A stretch of 64,000 nt of DNA from Novosphingobium meiothermophilum (GTDB taxonomy: Bacteria; Pseudomonadota; Alphaproteobacteria; Sphingomonadales; Sphingomonadaceae). Shown here piece by piece: positions 52,746-60,599 of the stretch. Below the pieces are notes generated by a model that saw nothing but the letters and a program-made list of their open reading frames with translations, made no database searches and was not told the origin of the DNA. The stretch lies in the NCBI RefSeq assembly GCF_003171715.1, contig NZ_QGHL01000010.1, positions 1-64,000 of the forward strand, written 5' to 3'. The position numbers and the translations under genes were made by a program. Within the stretch, counting starts at the first letter, position 1; each line of letters starts with the position of its first letter.

Positions 52746-54308
52746 TCAGACGGGTTGCAGCCCATATCTGACAATGCGTTCGATCAGATCGCGGTGCCTG
52801 GGCAATCCCGCCAGCAGCCGCGCGGTGGCATCGGCATTCTCGCGGCGGGCGCGGCGCGCTTCGCGCACTTCCGGCTCCAGCGCGCGCGCCGAAACTTCCG
52901 TGCGAAAACCCATGCCGTAAAGGACATACTGATACGAGGCCGACGGAAAGACCTCGTCCACCCGGTCGAACTCCTCGTGCATGTAGGGTGGCTGGAACTG
53001 CCACAATGCCAGCAGTTCCTGAAGGCGTTCGGGAATGCTGGCAGGGTCCATGTTGTCGCGCCAGAACGCCGTGTCGCGGCGCTTGCTCAGCACATAGTGC
53101 AGTTTGAGGAAATCGATGATCCGCCCCCAGCGGTAATGCGTCTTGTCGTTGTAGCGCCTCGCCACGATGTCCATGACCTCGCGCGCAGGGGGGAGCTGTT
53201 CGGCAATCATCTTCGCCGAAAGCTCGATCAGCACGATCGCCGATGCCTCCAGCGGTTCAAGGAAGCCTGCCGCCAGCCCCACGGCCACGCAGTTGTTCTT
53301 CCAGAACTGCTCGCGGTGGCCGGAACGGATATCGATCCGGCGCACCGCAAGCCCATCCGCGGCAGGCCCGATATAGGCGCGCAGTTCGGCCTCGGCATCC
53401 TCCCGCGAAATGTGGCGGCTCGAATAGACATGCCCCACCCCGCGCCGCGTCGGCAGGCCGATGTCCCAGATCCACCCTGCCGACTGCGCGGTGGAAATGG
53501 TGTGCGTTGCCACAGGGGCCTGCGGATCGGGATAGGGCACCTGAACGGCCAGCGCGGTATCGCAGAACAGCACGTCGTTGCAGTCGCGGAAACCCACGCC
53601 CAGCGTCTCGCCCAGCAACAGGCTGCGCATTCCCGTGCAGTCGATCCAAAGATCGCCGGTGATCTCGCCCGCCTGCTGCGTGGTGATCGCGCGGATATCG
53701 CCGCGCTCGTCCTGATGCACTTCCAGCATGTCGGCCAGCACATGCTTCACGCCCAGCCTTTCGGTGCAGTGGCGCTGCATGAAGGGCGCGAACCTTCCGG
53801 CATCGAGATGGTAGGCATAGTTGGCCTGCCCCTCGTATTCCGCACTGGCCATGGTCTTGGGGGCAAGGTTCTCGTCGCAGATGCGGCCCTGCGGGCATAC
53901 CGCATCGCAGAACGTCTCGCCATTGTCGCCGTCCGCGTGCAGCGTGCCCGAAAGCCAGTGCGGCGCCAGATTGATCTGGCCGAAGCGCTGCGGCAGCACC
54001 AGCGGGTGATAATAGGCATCATCCGGCGCGCCCGTGGTCCAGCGGGCGAAAAGCGCCCCCTGCTTGAAGGCCGCGTCGCATTCGCGGAAGAAATCGGTTT
54101 CGGAGATGCCCACGCTCTTCAGCGTTGACCGCATGGTCGGCCAGGTGCCCTCGCCCACGCCGATGATCGGCACATTGGGGCTTTCCACCAGGGTCACGGT
54201 CAGATCGTGGCCAATGCGCGCCTTGTGCCGGGCCGCGATGATTGCCGCTGTCAGCCATCCGGCGGTTCCGCCGCCGACAATCACGACATCGCGCACTGGC
54301 CGCACCAT
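52746..54308 (-). CDS. Tryptophan-halogenase-like flavoprotein
   Basis: A 520-residue FAD protein of the tryptophan halogenase family. VIVGGGTAGWLTAAI is the FAD loop; VGEGTWPTMRSTLKSVGI matches the GEATIP-type block. Catalytic-type residues are kept: K82 in AAFKQGALF and E354 in FLEPLEASAI. The halogenase motif WxWxIP appears as WIWDIG (W279, W281, with Gly for Pro). IDCTGMRSLLL and SKRRDTAFWRDN follow. Such proteins recur beside TonB receptors, SapC and cupin proteins in carbohydrate loci of Sphingomonas, Caulobacter and Xanthomonas, and a few have been shown to brominate indoles in vitro; their native job is not settled. It lies between the TonB receptor (70 bases) and GH3 (73 bases) on one strand. 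Confidence 0.88.
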   Translation of the reverse strand: MVRPVRDVVIVGGGTAGWLTAAIIAARHKARIGHDLTVTLVESPNVPIIGVGEGTWPTMRSTLKSVGISETDFFRECDAAFKQGALFARWTTGAPDDAYYHPLVLPQRFGQINLAPHWLSGTLHADGDNGETFCDAVCPQGRICDENLAPKTMASAEYEGQANYAYHLDAGRFAPFMQRHCTERLGVKHVLADMLEVHQDERGDIRAITTQQAGEITGDLWIDCTGMRSLLLGETLGVGFRDCNDVLFCDTALAVQVPYPDPQAPVATHTISTAQSAGWIWDIGLPTRRGVGHVYSSRHISREDAEAELRAYIGPAADGLAVRRIDIRSGHREQFWKNNCVAVGLAAGFLEPLEASAIVLIELSAKMIAEQLPPAREVMDIVARRYNDKTHYRWGRIIDFLKLHYVLSKRRDTAFWRDNMDPASIPERLQELLALWQFQPPYMHEEFDRVDEVFPSASYQYVLYGMGFRTEVSARALEPEVREARRARRENADATARLLAGLPRHRDLIERIVRYGLQPV

Positions 54309-54378
54309 CCGAGTCCCGCTCCGTTCCCGCGCCGATGGCAGCGCCGGGCGCAAACCCGGCGCTGCCATCATGGCTTCA

Positions 54379-57291
54379 TCAGTAGTTGAACCGCGCGCCG
54401 AACACAAAGCGGCGGCCATAGTTGAAGGTTTCCAGCGGCATGTTGGACCAGCGCCCATAGGTGCTGAAGTTCGAGTTGTTGATGTTGGTCACTTCCCCGA
54501 ACACGGTGAACTGCTTCGTCACCTGATAGCTGGCGCTCGCGTCCACCTGGAACTGGCGGTTCACGTTCACCGGCTCGGCCCCGAAGGTGCCGCCCTGCTG
54601 CTGGCCCAGACCCAGCAGATAGCTGTCGCGCCAGTTGGCCGCAACGCGCACTTCCAGACCGTTCTTGTCATAGAAGCCGACGAAGTTGGCCGAATTGGCG
54701 AGCCCCGTGATCGCAAAGGCCGAACCGGAAATGTCGGTCGGATCGAAATTGCGATTGGTGCTGACCAGCGTGCCGTTGGCATTGAAGCCGAAGCCGCTGT
54801 CGCCGAACACGTGCTGCAAAGCCAGTTCCACGCCCTTCACCGTGCCGTCGGGACCGTTGACGCGGCCGTTGACCTGGAACTGGGCAAGCTGGTTGGTGAA
54901 GGGATCGATCACGCCGTTGATCGTCTGCGTGCTCACCCCGCCTACGATGAAGTTGCTGATGTTCTTCAGGAACAGGTTCACCGCAGCATAGGAGTTGGGG
55001 GCATAGTAGTATTCTGCCGCCAGATCGAAGTTGTCGGCCACATAGGGGCGCAGGTTGGGATTGCCCCCCGATGCCGCAAGGCTGCCGCGGCGCAGCGTGC
55101 CAAGGTTCACCGTAGGCCGCAGATCGCCCAGCGCCGGACGGGTCAGCGTGCGCGAAGCATCGAAGCGCGCCACCAGCTTGGGCGTGATTTCCAGTTTCAC
55201 GTCAAGGCTGGGCAGCAGGTAGTTGTAGGAGCTTTCGCGCCGGATGGTCTGTTCGGGCGTGAACGAATCCACGGCAATCAGCGTCGGGTCGGTCAGGACC
55301 GTGATGAGCCGGGTCGGCAGGCGGCCGATCGCCTTCGAAGTGACCTTGGTATATTCGTTGCGCAGGCCCGTGGTCACGTGGAAGGGCATCCCGCCCAGTT
55401 CGGTATCGAACGTGACCTTCACGAAACCGGCCCAGATGCGCTCGGTCACGCCCAGCACGCTGGCCGGATCGAAGGCCGGAAGCGTGGTGCCGCCGCCGGT
55501 GGCCTCAAGGATCCTGTAAACCGCTTCGGGATCGTATTTCACGATCGTCGGCGCAAGATTGCCCTGATAGCCGGGGATGAAGCCCGCGGTGCTGATGTCG
55601 CCCTGGAAGATGCTGGATGGCAGCGGCGCCACGCCGCCAGTGCGGCCCGAAGGCGCGCCATAGCCGCCATAGCGGAAGAACGTGCCGTTGACGAAGGTGT
55701 TCTGCCCTTCCTGATAGAACTCGTCCTCGGCATAGCGCACGCCGAAGTGAACCTTGAGATCATCCTGATCCCACTTGCCCACGACCTTGAACTGCTTGAC
55801 GAGGTCGGTGAAGTAGTTGGGATTGCGCACGATCACGTGGCTGCCCATGATCGACTTGTCGGCAAAGCGGCTGATGTCGCCGGCCGGGCCGATATTCTTG
55901 ATGCTGGGCAGGAACTTGCTGCTCGGCCCAAGGATCGTCACGCCGGTATTGGCGCCCAGAACGGTGCCATAGGTGCTGCAGCTCGTCGGCGGGGTGCTGG
56001 CGGTGGCGCCGTCGGGGAAGGTGCAGGGCGTGGAAACGAATGGCCCGCCCGGATTGGTGCCGCCATAGCCGATGTCCATGTTGTTGACGATGCCGTTGCG
56101 GCCGGGATTGAGCACCGACTTGGAAACCGCGCCGTCAAAGTCGAACGAAAGATTGTCGGTGGCCTCCCACTTGAGGTTGCCGCCGATGATGTAGGTCTGG
56201 TTGATGTTGCGCGTCAGACCCGCGTTGAAATCCATCGGCGTGCCGAACTGGGTGAAGTCGATCACCGTGCCGTTGCTGTCCTGACGCACGTTGCGCAGGT
56301 CATCGCCGTTGAACCACGCGCCATAGCCATAGGCGGCGGTGCGCAGCGTCTGGCGGGTGAAGGTGCCGTCAAGCGTCAGTTCCAGCGTGTCGCTGGGCCG
56401 CCACTGATAGGCCAGCCGCCCGTCGATACGCTCGTCCTGCGTTGTCACCTCGTTCGCGCCGACCTGCTGCGGGAACCAGCCCAGCACGGTCTTCTTGGCG
56501 GGCGTCAGATCGGCAGGCGCGCAGGCGGCCTGCGCCTGGCACTGGTAGAAGCGGTTGCCGATCCAGCCGGGGATGAACACCTGATTGGCCGTGGTATCGA
56601 CCCGGCGATAGGCGGCATAGGCAAGGATGCCCATGGTATCCTCGGCAAAGGTTGTGCTGGCCAGCACGCCGCCCGACGGTCGCACGTTGCCGTTGCGGTC
56701 CTGGATCGACCCTTGCGCCTTGGCCACCAGCTTGGTGCCGGTGCTGTCGAACGGCTTGGGCAGCGCCACGTCGATGGTTGCGCCGATCGCCGCCGAACCC
56801 AGCGTCACGTCGGGCGTCTTGTACACGCTCAGGCGAGTCACGAAGTCCGAACCGATCGTGGTGAAATCCACCGCGCGGCCGCCCGATGCGGTCGACAGGC
56901 GGCGCCCGTCGAACTGGGTATCGTTGAAGTCGCCGCCAAAGCCGCGCACGGTCACACCGGTTGCTTCGCCGCGCGAACCCGAACGCTGGATCGAGATCCC
57001 TGGCAGACGCTGGAGCGCGTCGGCCACGTTGGCATCGGGGAACTTGCCGATGTCTTCTGCCGAGATCGCATCGACCACGCCCGATGCCGAGCGCTTGATG
57101 TCCATGTTGCGCTGGAGCGATCCGCGAATGCCGGTGACGATGATGGCCTCGTCAAGCTCTGCCCCATCGGCCTTGGGCGCGCTCTCGGCCGTCTGCGCGT
57201 GCACCGGCATGGCCGCGCCCAGCGCCAGCATCAACCCCAGCGCGCTTGCGCCGCAGCGCAGCCGCTTCGAGGAAAGACGTGCGATACTCAT
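54379..57291 (-). CDS. TonB-dependent receptor 3 (carbohydrate type)
   Basis: A 970-residue outer-membrane receptor, larger than the other two and of the class linked to oligosaccharide uptake. Signal peptide to about residue 33 (ending VHAQ); TonB region DEAIIVTGIRGSLQRNMD with the SASGVVDAISAEDIGKFPD and NVADALQRLPGISI blocks typical of this class; plug VTVRGFGGDFNDTQFDGR and KTPDVTLGSAAIGATIDVAL; barrel ends FVFGARFNY. It probably carries xylo-, arabino- or galacto-oligosaccharides into the periplasm for GH3, GH27, GH43 and GH51. Its upstream region of 379 bases has two operator-like palindromes and a stable leader hairpin. SapC, a cupin and the halogenase-like gene flank it. Confidence 0.93.
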   Translation of the reverse strand: MSIARLSSKRLRCGASALGLMLALGAAMPVHAQTAESAPKADGAELDEAIIVTGIRGSLQRNMDIKRSASGVVDAISAEDIGKFPDANVADALQRLPGISIQRSGSRGEATGVTVRGFGGDFNDTQFDGRRLSTASGGRAVDFTTIGSDFVTRLSVYKTPDVTLGSAAIGATIDVALPKPFDSTGTKLVAKAQGSIQDRNGNVRPSGGVLASTTFAEDTMGILAYAAYRRVDTTANQVFIPGWIGNRFYQCQAQAACAPADLTPAKKTVLGWFPQQVGANEVTTQDERIDGRLAYQWRPSDTLELTLDGTFTRQTLRTAAYGYGAWFNGDDLRNVRQDSNGTVIDFTQFGTPMDFNAGLTRNINQTYIIGGNLKWEATDNLSFDFDGAVSKSVLNPGRNGIVNNMDIGYGGTNPGGPFVSTPCTFPDGATASTPPTSCSTYGTVLGANTGVTILGPSSKFLPSIKNIGPAGDISRFADKSIMGSHVIVRNPNYFTDLVKQFKVVGKWDQDDLKVHFGVRYAEDEFYQEGQNTFVNGTFFRYGGYGAPSGRTGGVAPLPSSIFQGDISTAGFIPGYQGNLAPTIVKYDPEAVYRILEATGGGTTLPAFDPASVLGVTERIWAGFVKVTFDTELGGMPFHVTTGLRNEYTKVTSKAIGRLPTRLITVLTDPTLIAVDSFTPEQTIRRESSYNYLLPSLDVKLEITPKLVARFDASRTLTRPALGDLRPTVNLGTLRRGSLAASGGNPNLRPYVADNFDLAAEYYYAPNSYAAVNLFLKNISNFIVGGVSTQTINGVIDPFTNQLAQFQVNGRVNGPDGTVKGVELALQHVFGDSGFGFNANGTLVSTNRNFDPTDISGSAFAITGLANSANFVGFYDKNGLEVRVAANWRDSYLLGLGQQQGGTFGAEPVNVNRQFQVDASASYQVTKQFTVFGEVTNINNSNFSTYGRWSNMPLETFNYGRRFVFGARFNY

Positions 57292-57490
57292 AACCCTAGA
57301 TCCCCTCACAAAGGTCTGACGGCTCCCCCGTCCGGGCAGATGGCGGAACCCGGCCTGCCGCGAACCGCGGCAGGCATGACAAGCGTGCATGCAGAGGAAC
57401 CCTTCGCCGGTGCGGTCATGGGCCGCCCGTCATCTCTCTCCACGCCGATGTGCCTTGCGCCATCTTGCCGTGCTGCTTCTAGTCAAAGTA

Positions 57491-57502
57491 GATAGCGCTA
57501 TC
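57491..57502. promoter_or_regulatory. Perfect GATAGCGCTATC palindrome
   Basis: A 12-base perfect inverted repeat, even-centred, 200 bases upstream of the TonB receptor 3 start. It shares TAGCGCTATC with the site before the GH43-xylB-xylA operon (44936-44947). An operator of a LacI-family sugar repressor is the simplest reading. Confidence 0.65.
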
Positions 57503-57612
57503 AAGAATTATTTGTCCGACTTAATGCGCAACCCTTGCAAACTGTATCCACTTCGCATCATAACCGCGCAGGGGCACGCGGAAGCTGCCGGTTTTCGCCT
57601 CTGGCGCGCTGG

Positions 57613-57626
57613 TGATAGCGCAATCA
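57613..57626. promoter_or_regulatory. Imperfect TGATAGCGCAATCA palindrome before SapC
   Basis: A 14-base inverted repeat with one mismatched pair, sharing the GATAGCGC half with the site at 57491. It lies 45 bases upstream of the SapC ATG, near where a promoter would be. Confidence 0.5.
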
Positions 57627-57670
57627 GAAGGCGCCGCGCAGCAAAGACCGCACGAAAAGGGAGGGAACCG

Positions 57671-58411
57671 ATGGCCGAAGATATGCAACTGCTCGACAGC
57701 GCGCTGCATCGCGACCTGCGGATGCACGCCGTGGGAGGCCAGCGCCCGCACATGGTGCAGATCGTCCTTGCAGAAGTGCCGCATGCAGCCACCATCTGCC
57801 CGGTTCTTCTGGCGAAATCTTCCGAAACCGGTCAGTTCTCGCTCGTCGCCCTGTTCGGCTTCACCATCGGCGAATGGCTGGTGGACGGGGCCGAATCGGG
57901 GCTTCCCGCGTTCCTTCCGCTCGATCTGCAACGGCAGGGCTTCTATGCCGCCGACGCGAGTATCGCGATCGACCGCGCGCACCCGCGCTTCGCCGATGGC
58001 GCAGCGGTTGCCCTGTTCGATTCGCATGGCGAAGCCACCCCCGCCATGCGCAAGGTGCAGCAGGCCATCGGCCAGTTGATGGCCATGGGACCGCCGACGC
58101 AGGCTTTCATCGATGCGGCCGTTGCGCTGCGTCTGGTCGAACCGATCGACATCGAACTCCGGTTCGATGATGGCGCGGGCATCACGCTCAACGGGCTTTA
58201 CACGATCAGCGGCGATGCGCTGTCGGATCTCGATGATGCGGATATTGTCCGACTATTCCGGAAAGGCTGGCTTCAGGCCGCCATCGCCATCCGCAACTCG
58301 GTCCACCAGATCGGCACGCTCGCCCGGCGGCGCAACGAAGCGCTTGGTGCGCGCGCCGCCGCGGGCGCAAGCCATGCCCCTCTTGGCAAGGCCCTTGCCG
58401 GCTGGGCCTGA
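57671..58411 (+). CDS. SapC family protein
   Basis: A 246-residue cytoplasmic protein of the SapC family. It opens with MQLLDSALHRDLRMH, then HMVQIVLAEVPHAATICPVL, FSLVALFGFTIGEWLVDG and a central FLPLDLQRQGFYAADASIAI; the end contains NGLYTISGDALSDLDDADIV and LFRKGWLQAAIAIRNSV. The name derives from an S-layer protein exporter component, but these stand-alone proteins occur with TonB receptors, halogenase-like and cupin proteins in carbohydrate loci and have no proven reaction. GAGGGA precedes ATG 57671. It is first in the rightward four-gene operon. Confidence 0.87.
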   Translation: MAEDMQLLDSALHRDLRMHAVGGQRPHMVQIVLAEVPHAATICPVLLAKSSETGQFSLVALFGFTIGEWLVDGAESGLPAFLPLDLQRQGFYAADASIAIDRAHPRFADGAAVALFDSHGEATPAMRKVQQAIGQLMAMGPPTQAFIDAAVALRLVEPIDIELRFDDGAGITLNGLYTISGDALSDLDDADIVRLFRKGWLQAAIAIRNSVHQIGTLARRRNEALGARAAAGASHAPLGKALAGWA

Positions 58412-58414
58412 AGC

Positions 58415-59458
58415 ATGGGCGGCTTACGCGAACTGGCCTGCGATGATCCCGCGCTGCAAGGGCCGGATGCCTTTCGCGTCGGCGTGATCGAACAGGGGCG
58501 GCCCGTGGTCATGCGCGCCATCGGCCGCCAGCTTCCCGCTGTCGGCCATGGCGCGGCATCGCCCGAAGCCGCGCTGGCCTATCTCGCGCGGTTCGAACAG
58601 GCAGGCGCCGGGTCTGAAGGGGCAAACACCGGCGGGCCGGAGGTGTTCATCGCGCCCGCCGATGTCGCGGGCCGCTATTTCTACAGTGCCGATCTTGCGG
58701 GCTTCAACTTCACGCGCCAGACCATGCCGCTGACGCAGGCGTTCGCGCTCATGCTGCGCCATGCTGCGGATGGCACTGCGCCCACCTGCTATGCCGGTTC
58801 GGTGCTGGCCTCGCATTATCTGCCGGGCTTTGCCGAAGCCAATCGCCTGAACGTCGTGCCCCCGCAGGTCGAGGCGCGGCTGTGGATCGGCAATGCCTCG
58901 CACGTTGCCTGCCATTACGATGCCTACGAGAACGTGGCCTGCGTGCTGGCTGGAAAGCGCCGCTTCACGCTCTATCCGCCGGCTGCCATCGCCGGTCTCT
59001 ATCCCGGTCCGATCGATCACACCATGGCGGGCCAGCCCGTGAGCATGGCCGCCGCCGATCCGGCCAATCCTGCCTATCCGCGCTTTGCCAGGGTGCGCGA
59101 TCTGGCCGTGACGGTCGAACTTGGCCCCGGCGATGCACTGTTCCTGCCCAAGCTGTGGTGGCACGAAGTTGCCGCCGCCTCCCCGCTCAACGTCATGCTG
59201 AATTACTGGTGGGATGCCACCGCCATCGGCCCGGATGCGCCGATGCTGTCGCTGCTCCACGCCATGATCGCCCTTGCCGAACGCCCCGCGGCCGAGCGCG
59301 AGGCTTTCCGCGCCTTCTTCGATCACTTCGTGTTCCGTCCTGATGGCCACCCCCTTGCGCACCTGCCCGAAGCGCAGCGCGGCGTTCTGAAGGATCTGCG
59401 CGGCGAGGGCTACGGTCCGATCCGGGCCATGATCGCGCGCGCCCTGCGCGGCAACTGA
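58415..59458 (+). CDS. JmjC/cupin_8-type 2-oxoglutarate oxygenase-like protein
   Basis: A 347-residue protein of the cupin-like (JmjC-related) family. The iron triad of the 2-oxoglutarate oxygenases is visible: H167-x-D169 in VACHYDAYENV and H250 in KLWWHEVAAASP, with the lysine-bearing LAGKRRFTLYPP between for 2-oxoglutarate. LWIGNASH and VELGPGDALFLPKL are typical flanks. Such enzymes hydroxylate proteins or small molecules. It starts 3 bases after SapC and belongs with SapC and the halogenase-like protein as a recurrent trio; the target is unknown. Confidence 0.85.
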   Translation: MGGLRELACDDPALQGPDAFRVGVIEQGRPVVMRAIGRQLPAVGHGAASPEAALAYLARFEQAGAGSEGANTGGPEVFIAPADVAGRYFYSADLAGFNFTRQTMPLTQAFALMLRHAADGTAPTCYAGSVLASHYLPGFAEANRLNVVPPQVEARLWIGNASHVACHYDAYENVACVLAGKRRFTLYPPAAIAGLYPGPIDHTMAGQPVSMAAADPANPAYPRFARVRDLAVTVELGPGDALFLPKLWWHEVAAASPLNVMLNYWWDATAIGPDAPMLSLLHAMIALAERPAAEREAFRAFFDHFVFRPDGHPLAHLPEAQRGVLKDLRGEGYGPIRAMIARALRGN

Positions 59459-59489
59459 AACCCCCTTTCCCACCACACGGAGCCAAGCC

Positions 59490-60599
59490 ATGCCCCAAGC
59501 CCGCCTGACCGCTTTCTCTGCCCTGCTGCTGGGAGCGCTATCCGCGCCGTCCTGCGCCAGCGCGCAAGTTGCCACCCCTGCCCCGGCGGTCATCCCCGGC
59601 GCGCCGAAGGTCACGGTCGAACGGATCATGGTGCATGGCAAGGCGCTTGAAGGCGCGCTTGAGGGCGACAGCGCCGACCGCGAAGTGCTCGTCGTGCTGC
59701 CGCCCAGCTATGGCCGGGACCGCACCCGGCGTTATCCGGTGGTCTATGCGCTGCACGGCTATTCCATCGGCGCGGGCGAATGGACCGGCGAACTGCATGT
59801 GCCGCAGGTGATCGAGGGCGCGCTCGCCAGGGGGCTTCTGGCCAAGGGTGATGCGCCAGAAGGCGCGCGCGAGATGATCGTGGTCTTTCCCGACAGCAAG
59901 ACCGTGCACAACGGCTCGATGTATTCATCGTCCGTCACCACGGGCGATTTCGAACGCTTCATCGCGCACGATCTGGTGGCCGAGATCGACCGCCGCTACC
60001 GCACCATCGCGCGCCGCGAAAGCCGCGGGCTGGTCGGCCATTCGATGGGCGGATATGGGGCCACGCGCATCGGCATGAAGCATGCCGACGTGTTCGGCGC
60101 GCTCTACCTGATGAGCCCGTGCTGCCTTTCGGCGCGCACATCGGCCGGCATCAGCGCCGAGACCATGGCCGCCTATGCCGCGATGAAAAGCCCGGCCGAT
60201 TCGGCCACCCTGCCGTGGATTTCGCGCACCACGCTGGCGGCGGCGGCGGCATGGTCGCCCAATCCGCGCAATCCGCCGCTGTTCCTCGATCTGCCGGTCG
60301 ACCGCGAGGGCGCGCCACGGCCCGATGTGCTCGCCCGGTGGGCGGCCAATGCGCCGCTCGCCTTTGTCGACCAGTATGTCGGCAACCTGCGCCGCTATGC
60401 CGCCATCGCCATGGACGTGGGCGACAAGGACAGCCTCAAGGACGATACCGAACGCCTGCACCGCACGCTTGAAGCCTATGGCATCGCCAACCGCTTCACC
60501 CTTTACGAAGGCGATCACACCAACCGCGTCGCCTTCCGCTTTCAGGACGAGGTCATGCCCTTCTTTTCGCGCCACCTTCAGCACGGTGCGCGCAAATGA
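59490..60599 (+). CDS. Exported alpha/beta-hydrolase esterase (CE1/esterase D-like)
   Basis: A 369-residue exported serine esterase. The signal peptide ends around SCASAQ (residue 26). The core has YPVVYALHGYSIG with the oxyanion region, VVFPDSKTVHNGSMYSSS and the nucleophile elbow GLVGHSMGGYGA (S185); the acid is probably in DVGDKDSLKDD and the His in YEGDHTNRVAF. The plan resembles feruloyl or acetyl esterases of families CE1. It overlaps the GH27 gene by 4 bases (ATGA at 60596-60599), so the two are made together. It would remove acyl groups from side chains so that glycosidases can act; the exact acyl group is unknown. Confidence 0.85.
   Translation: MPQARLTAFSALLLGALSAPSCASAQVATPAPAVIPGAPKVTVERIMVHGKALEGALEGDSADREVLVVLPPSYGRDRTRRYPVVYALHGYSIGAGEWTGELHVPQVIEGALARGLLAKGDAPEGAREMIVVFPDSKTVHNGSMYSSSVTTGDFERFIAHDLVAEIDRRYRTIARRESRGLVGHSMGGYGATRIGMKHADVFGALYLMSPCCLSARTSAGISAETMAAYAAMKSPADSATLPWISRTTLAAAAAWSPNPRNPPLFLDLPVDREGAPRPDVLARWAANAPLAFVDQYVGNLRRYAAIAMDVGDKDSLKDDTERLHRTLEAYGIANRFTLYEGDHTNRVAFRFQDEVMPFFSRHLQHGARK

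Larger units (their letters stand above)
57292..57670. promoter_or_regulatory. 379-base divergent control region of TonB receptor 3 and SapC
   Basis: No gene fits here. From the receptor side it holds a stable leader hairpin, CCTGCCGCG (57354-57362) with CGCGGCAGG (57366-57374) and a 3-base loop; a pyrimidine-rich stretch; a perfect GATAGCGCTATC palindrome at 57491-57502; an AT-rich run (AAGAATTATTTGTCC) that may hold a promoter; and a second, imperfect TGATAGCGCAATCA site at 57613-57626, 45 bases before the SapC start. The layout suits one repressor acting on both directions. Confidence 0.6.

Noticed and set aside
50093-52771. Long open frame opposite the GH3 gene
   Set aside because: Exact antisense of a well-supported GH3 enzyme, with His/Arg/Gly-rich nonsense composition.
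52746-54308. Natural-product biosynthesis cluster suggested by a halogenase gene
   Set aside because: No synthase, synthetase, flavin reductase or resistance gene is near; the neighbours are a carbohydrate TonB receptor, SapC, cupin and glycosidases.
57354-57374. Riboswitch in the TonB receptor 3 leader
   Set aside because: Only a simple 9-base-pair hairpin is visible; no conserved riboswitch core or alternative terminator pairing was found by eye.
54034-57495. 1153-codon open frame opposite TonB receptor 3
   Set aside because: It spans two real genes on the other strand and a promoter gap, which a real coding gene would not do here.
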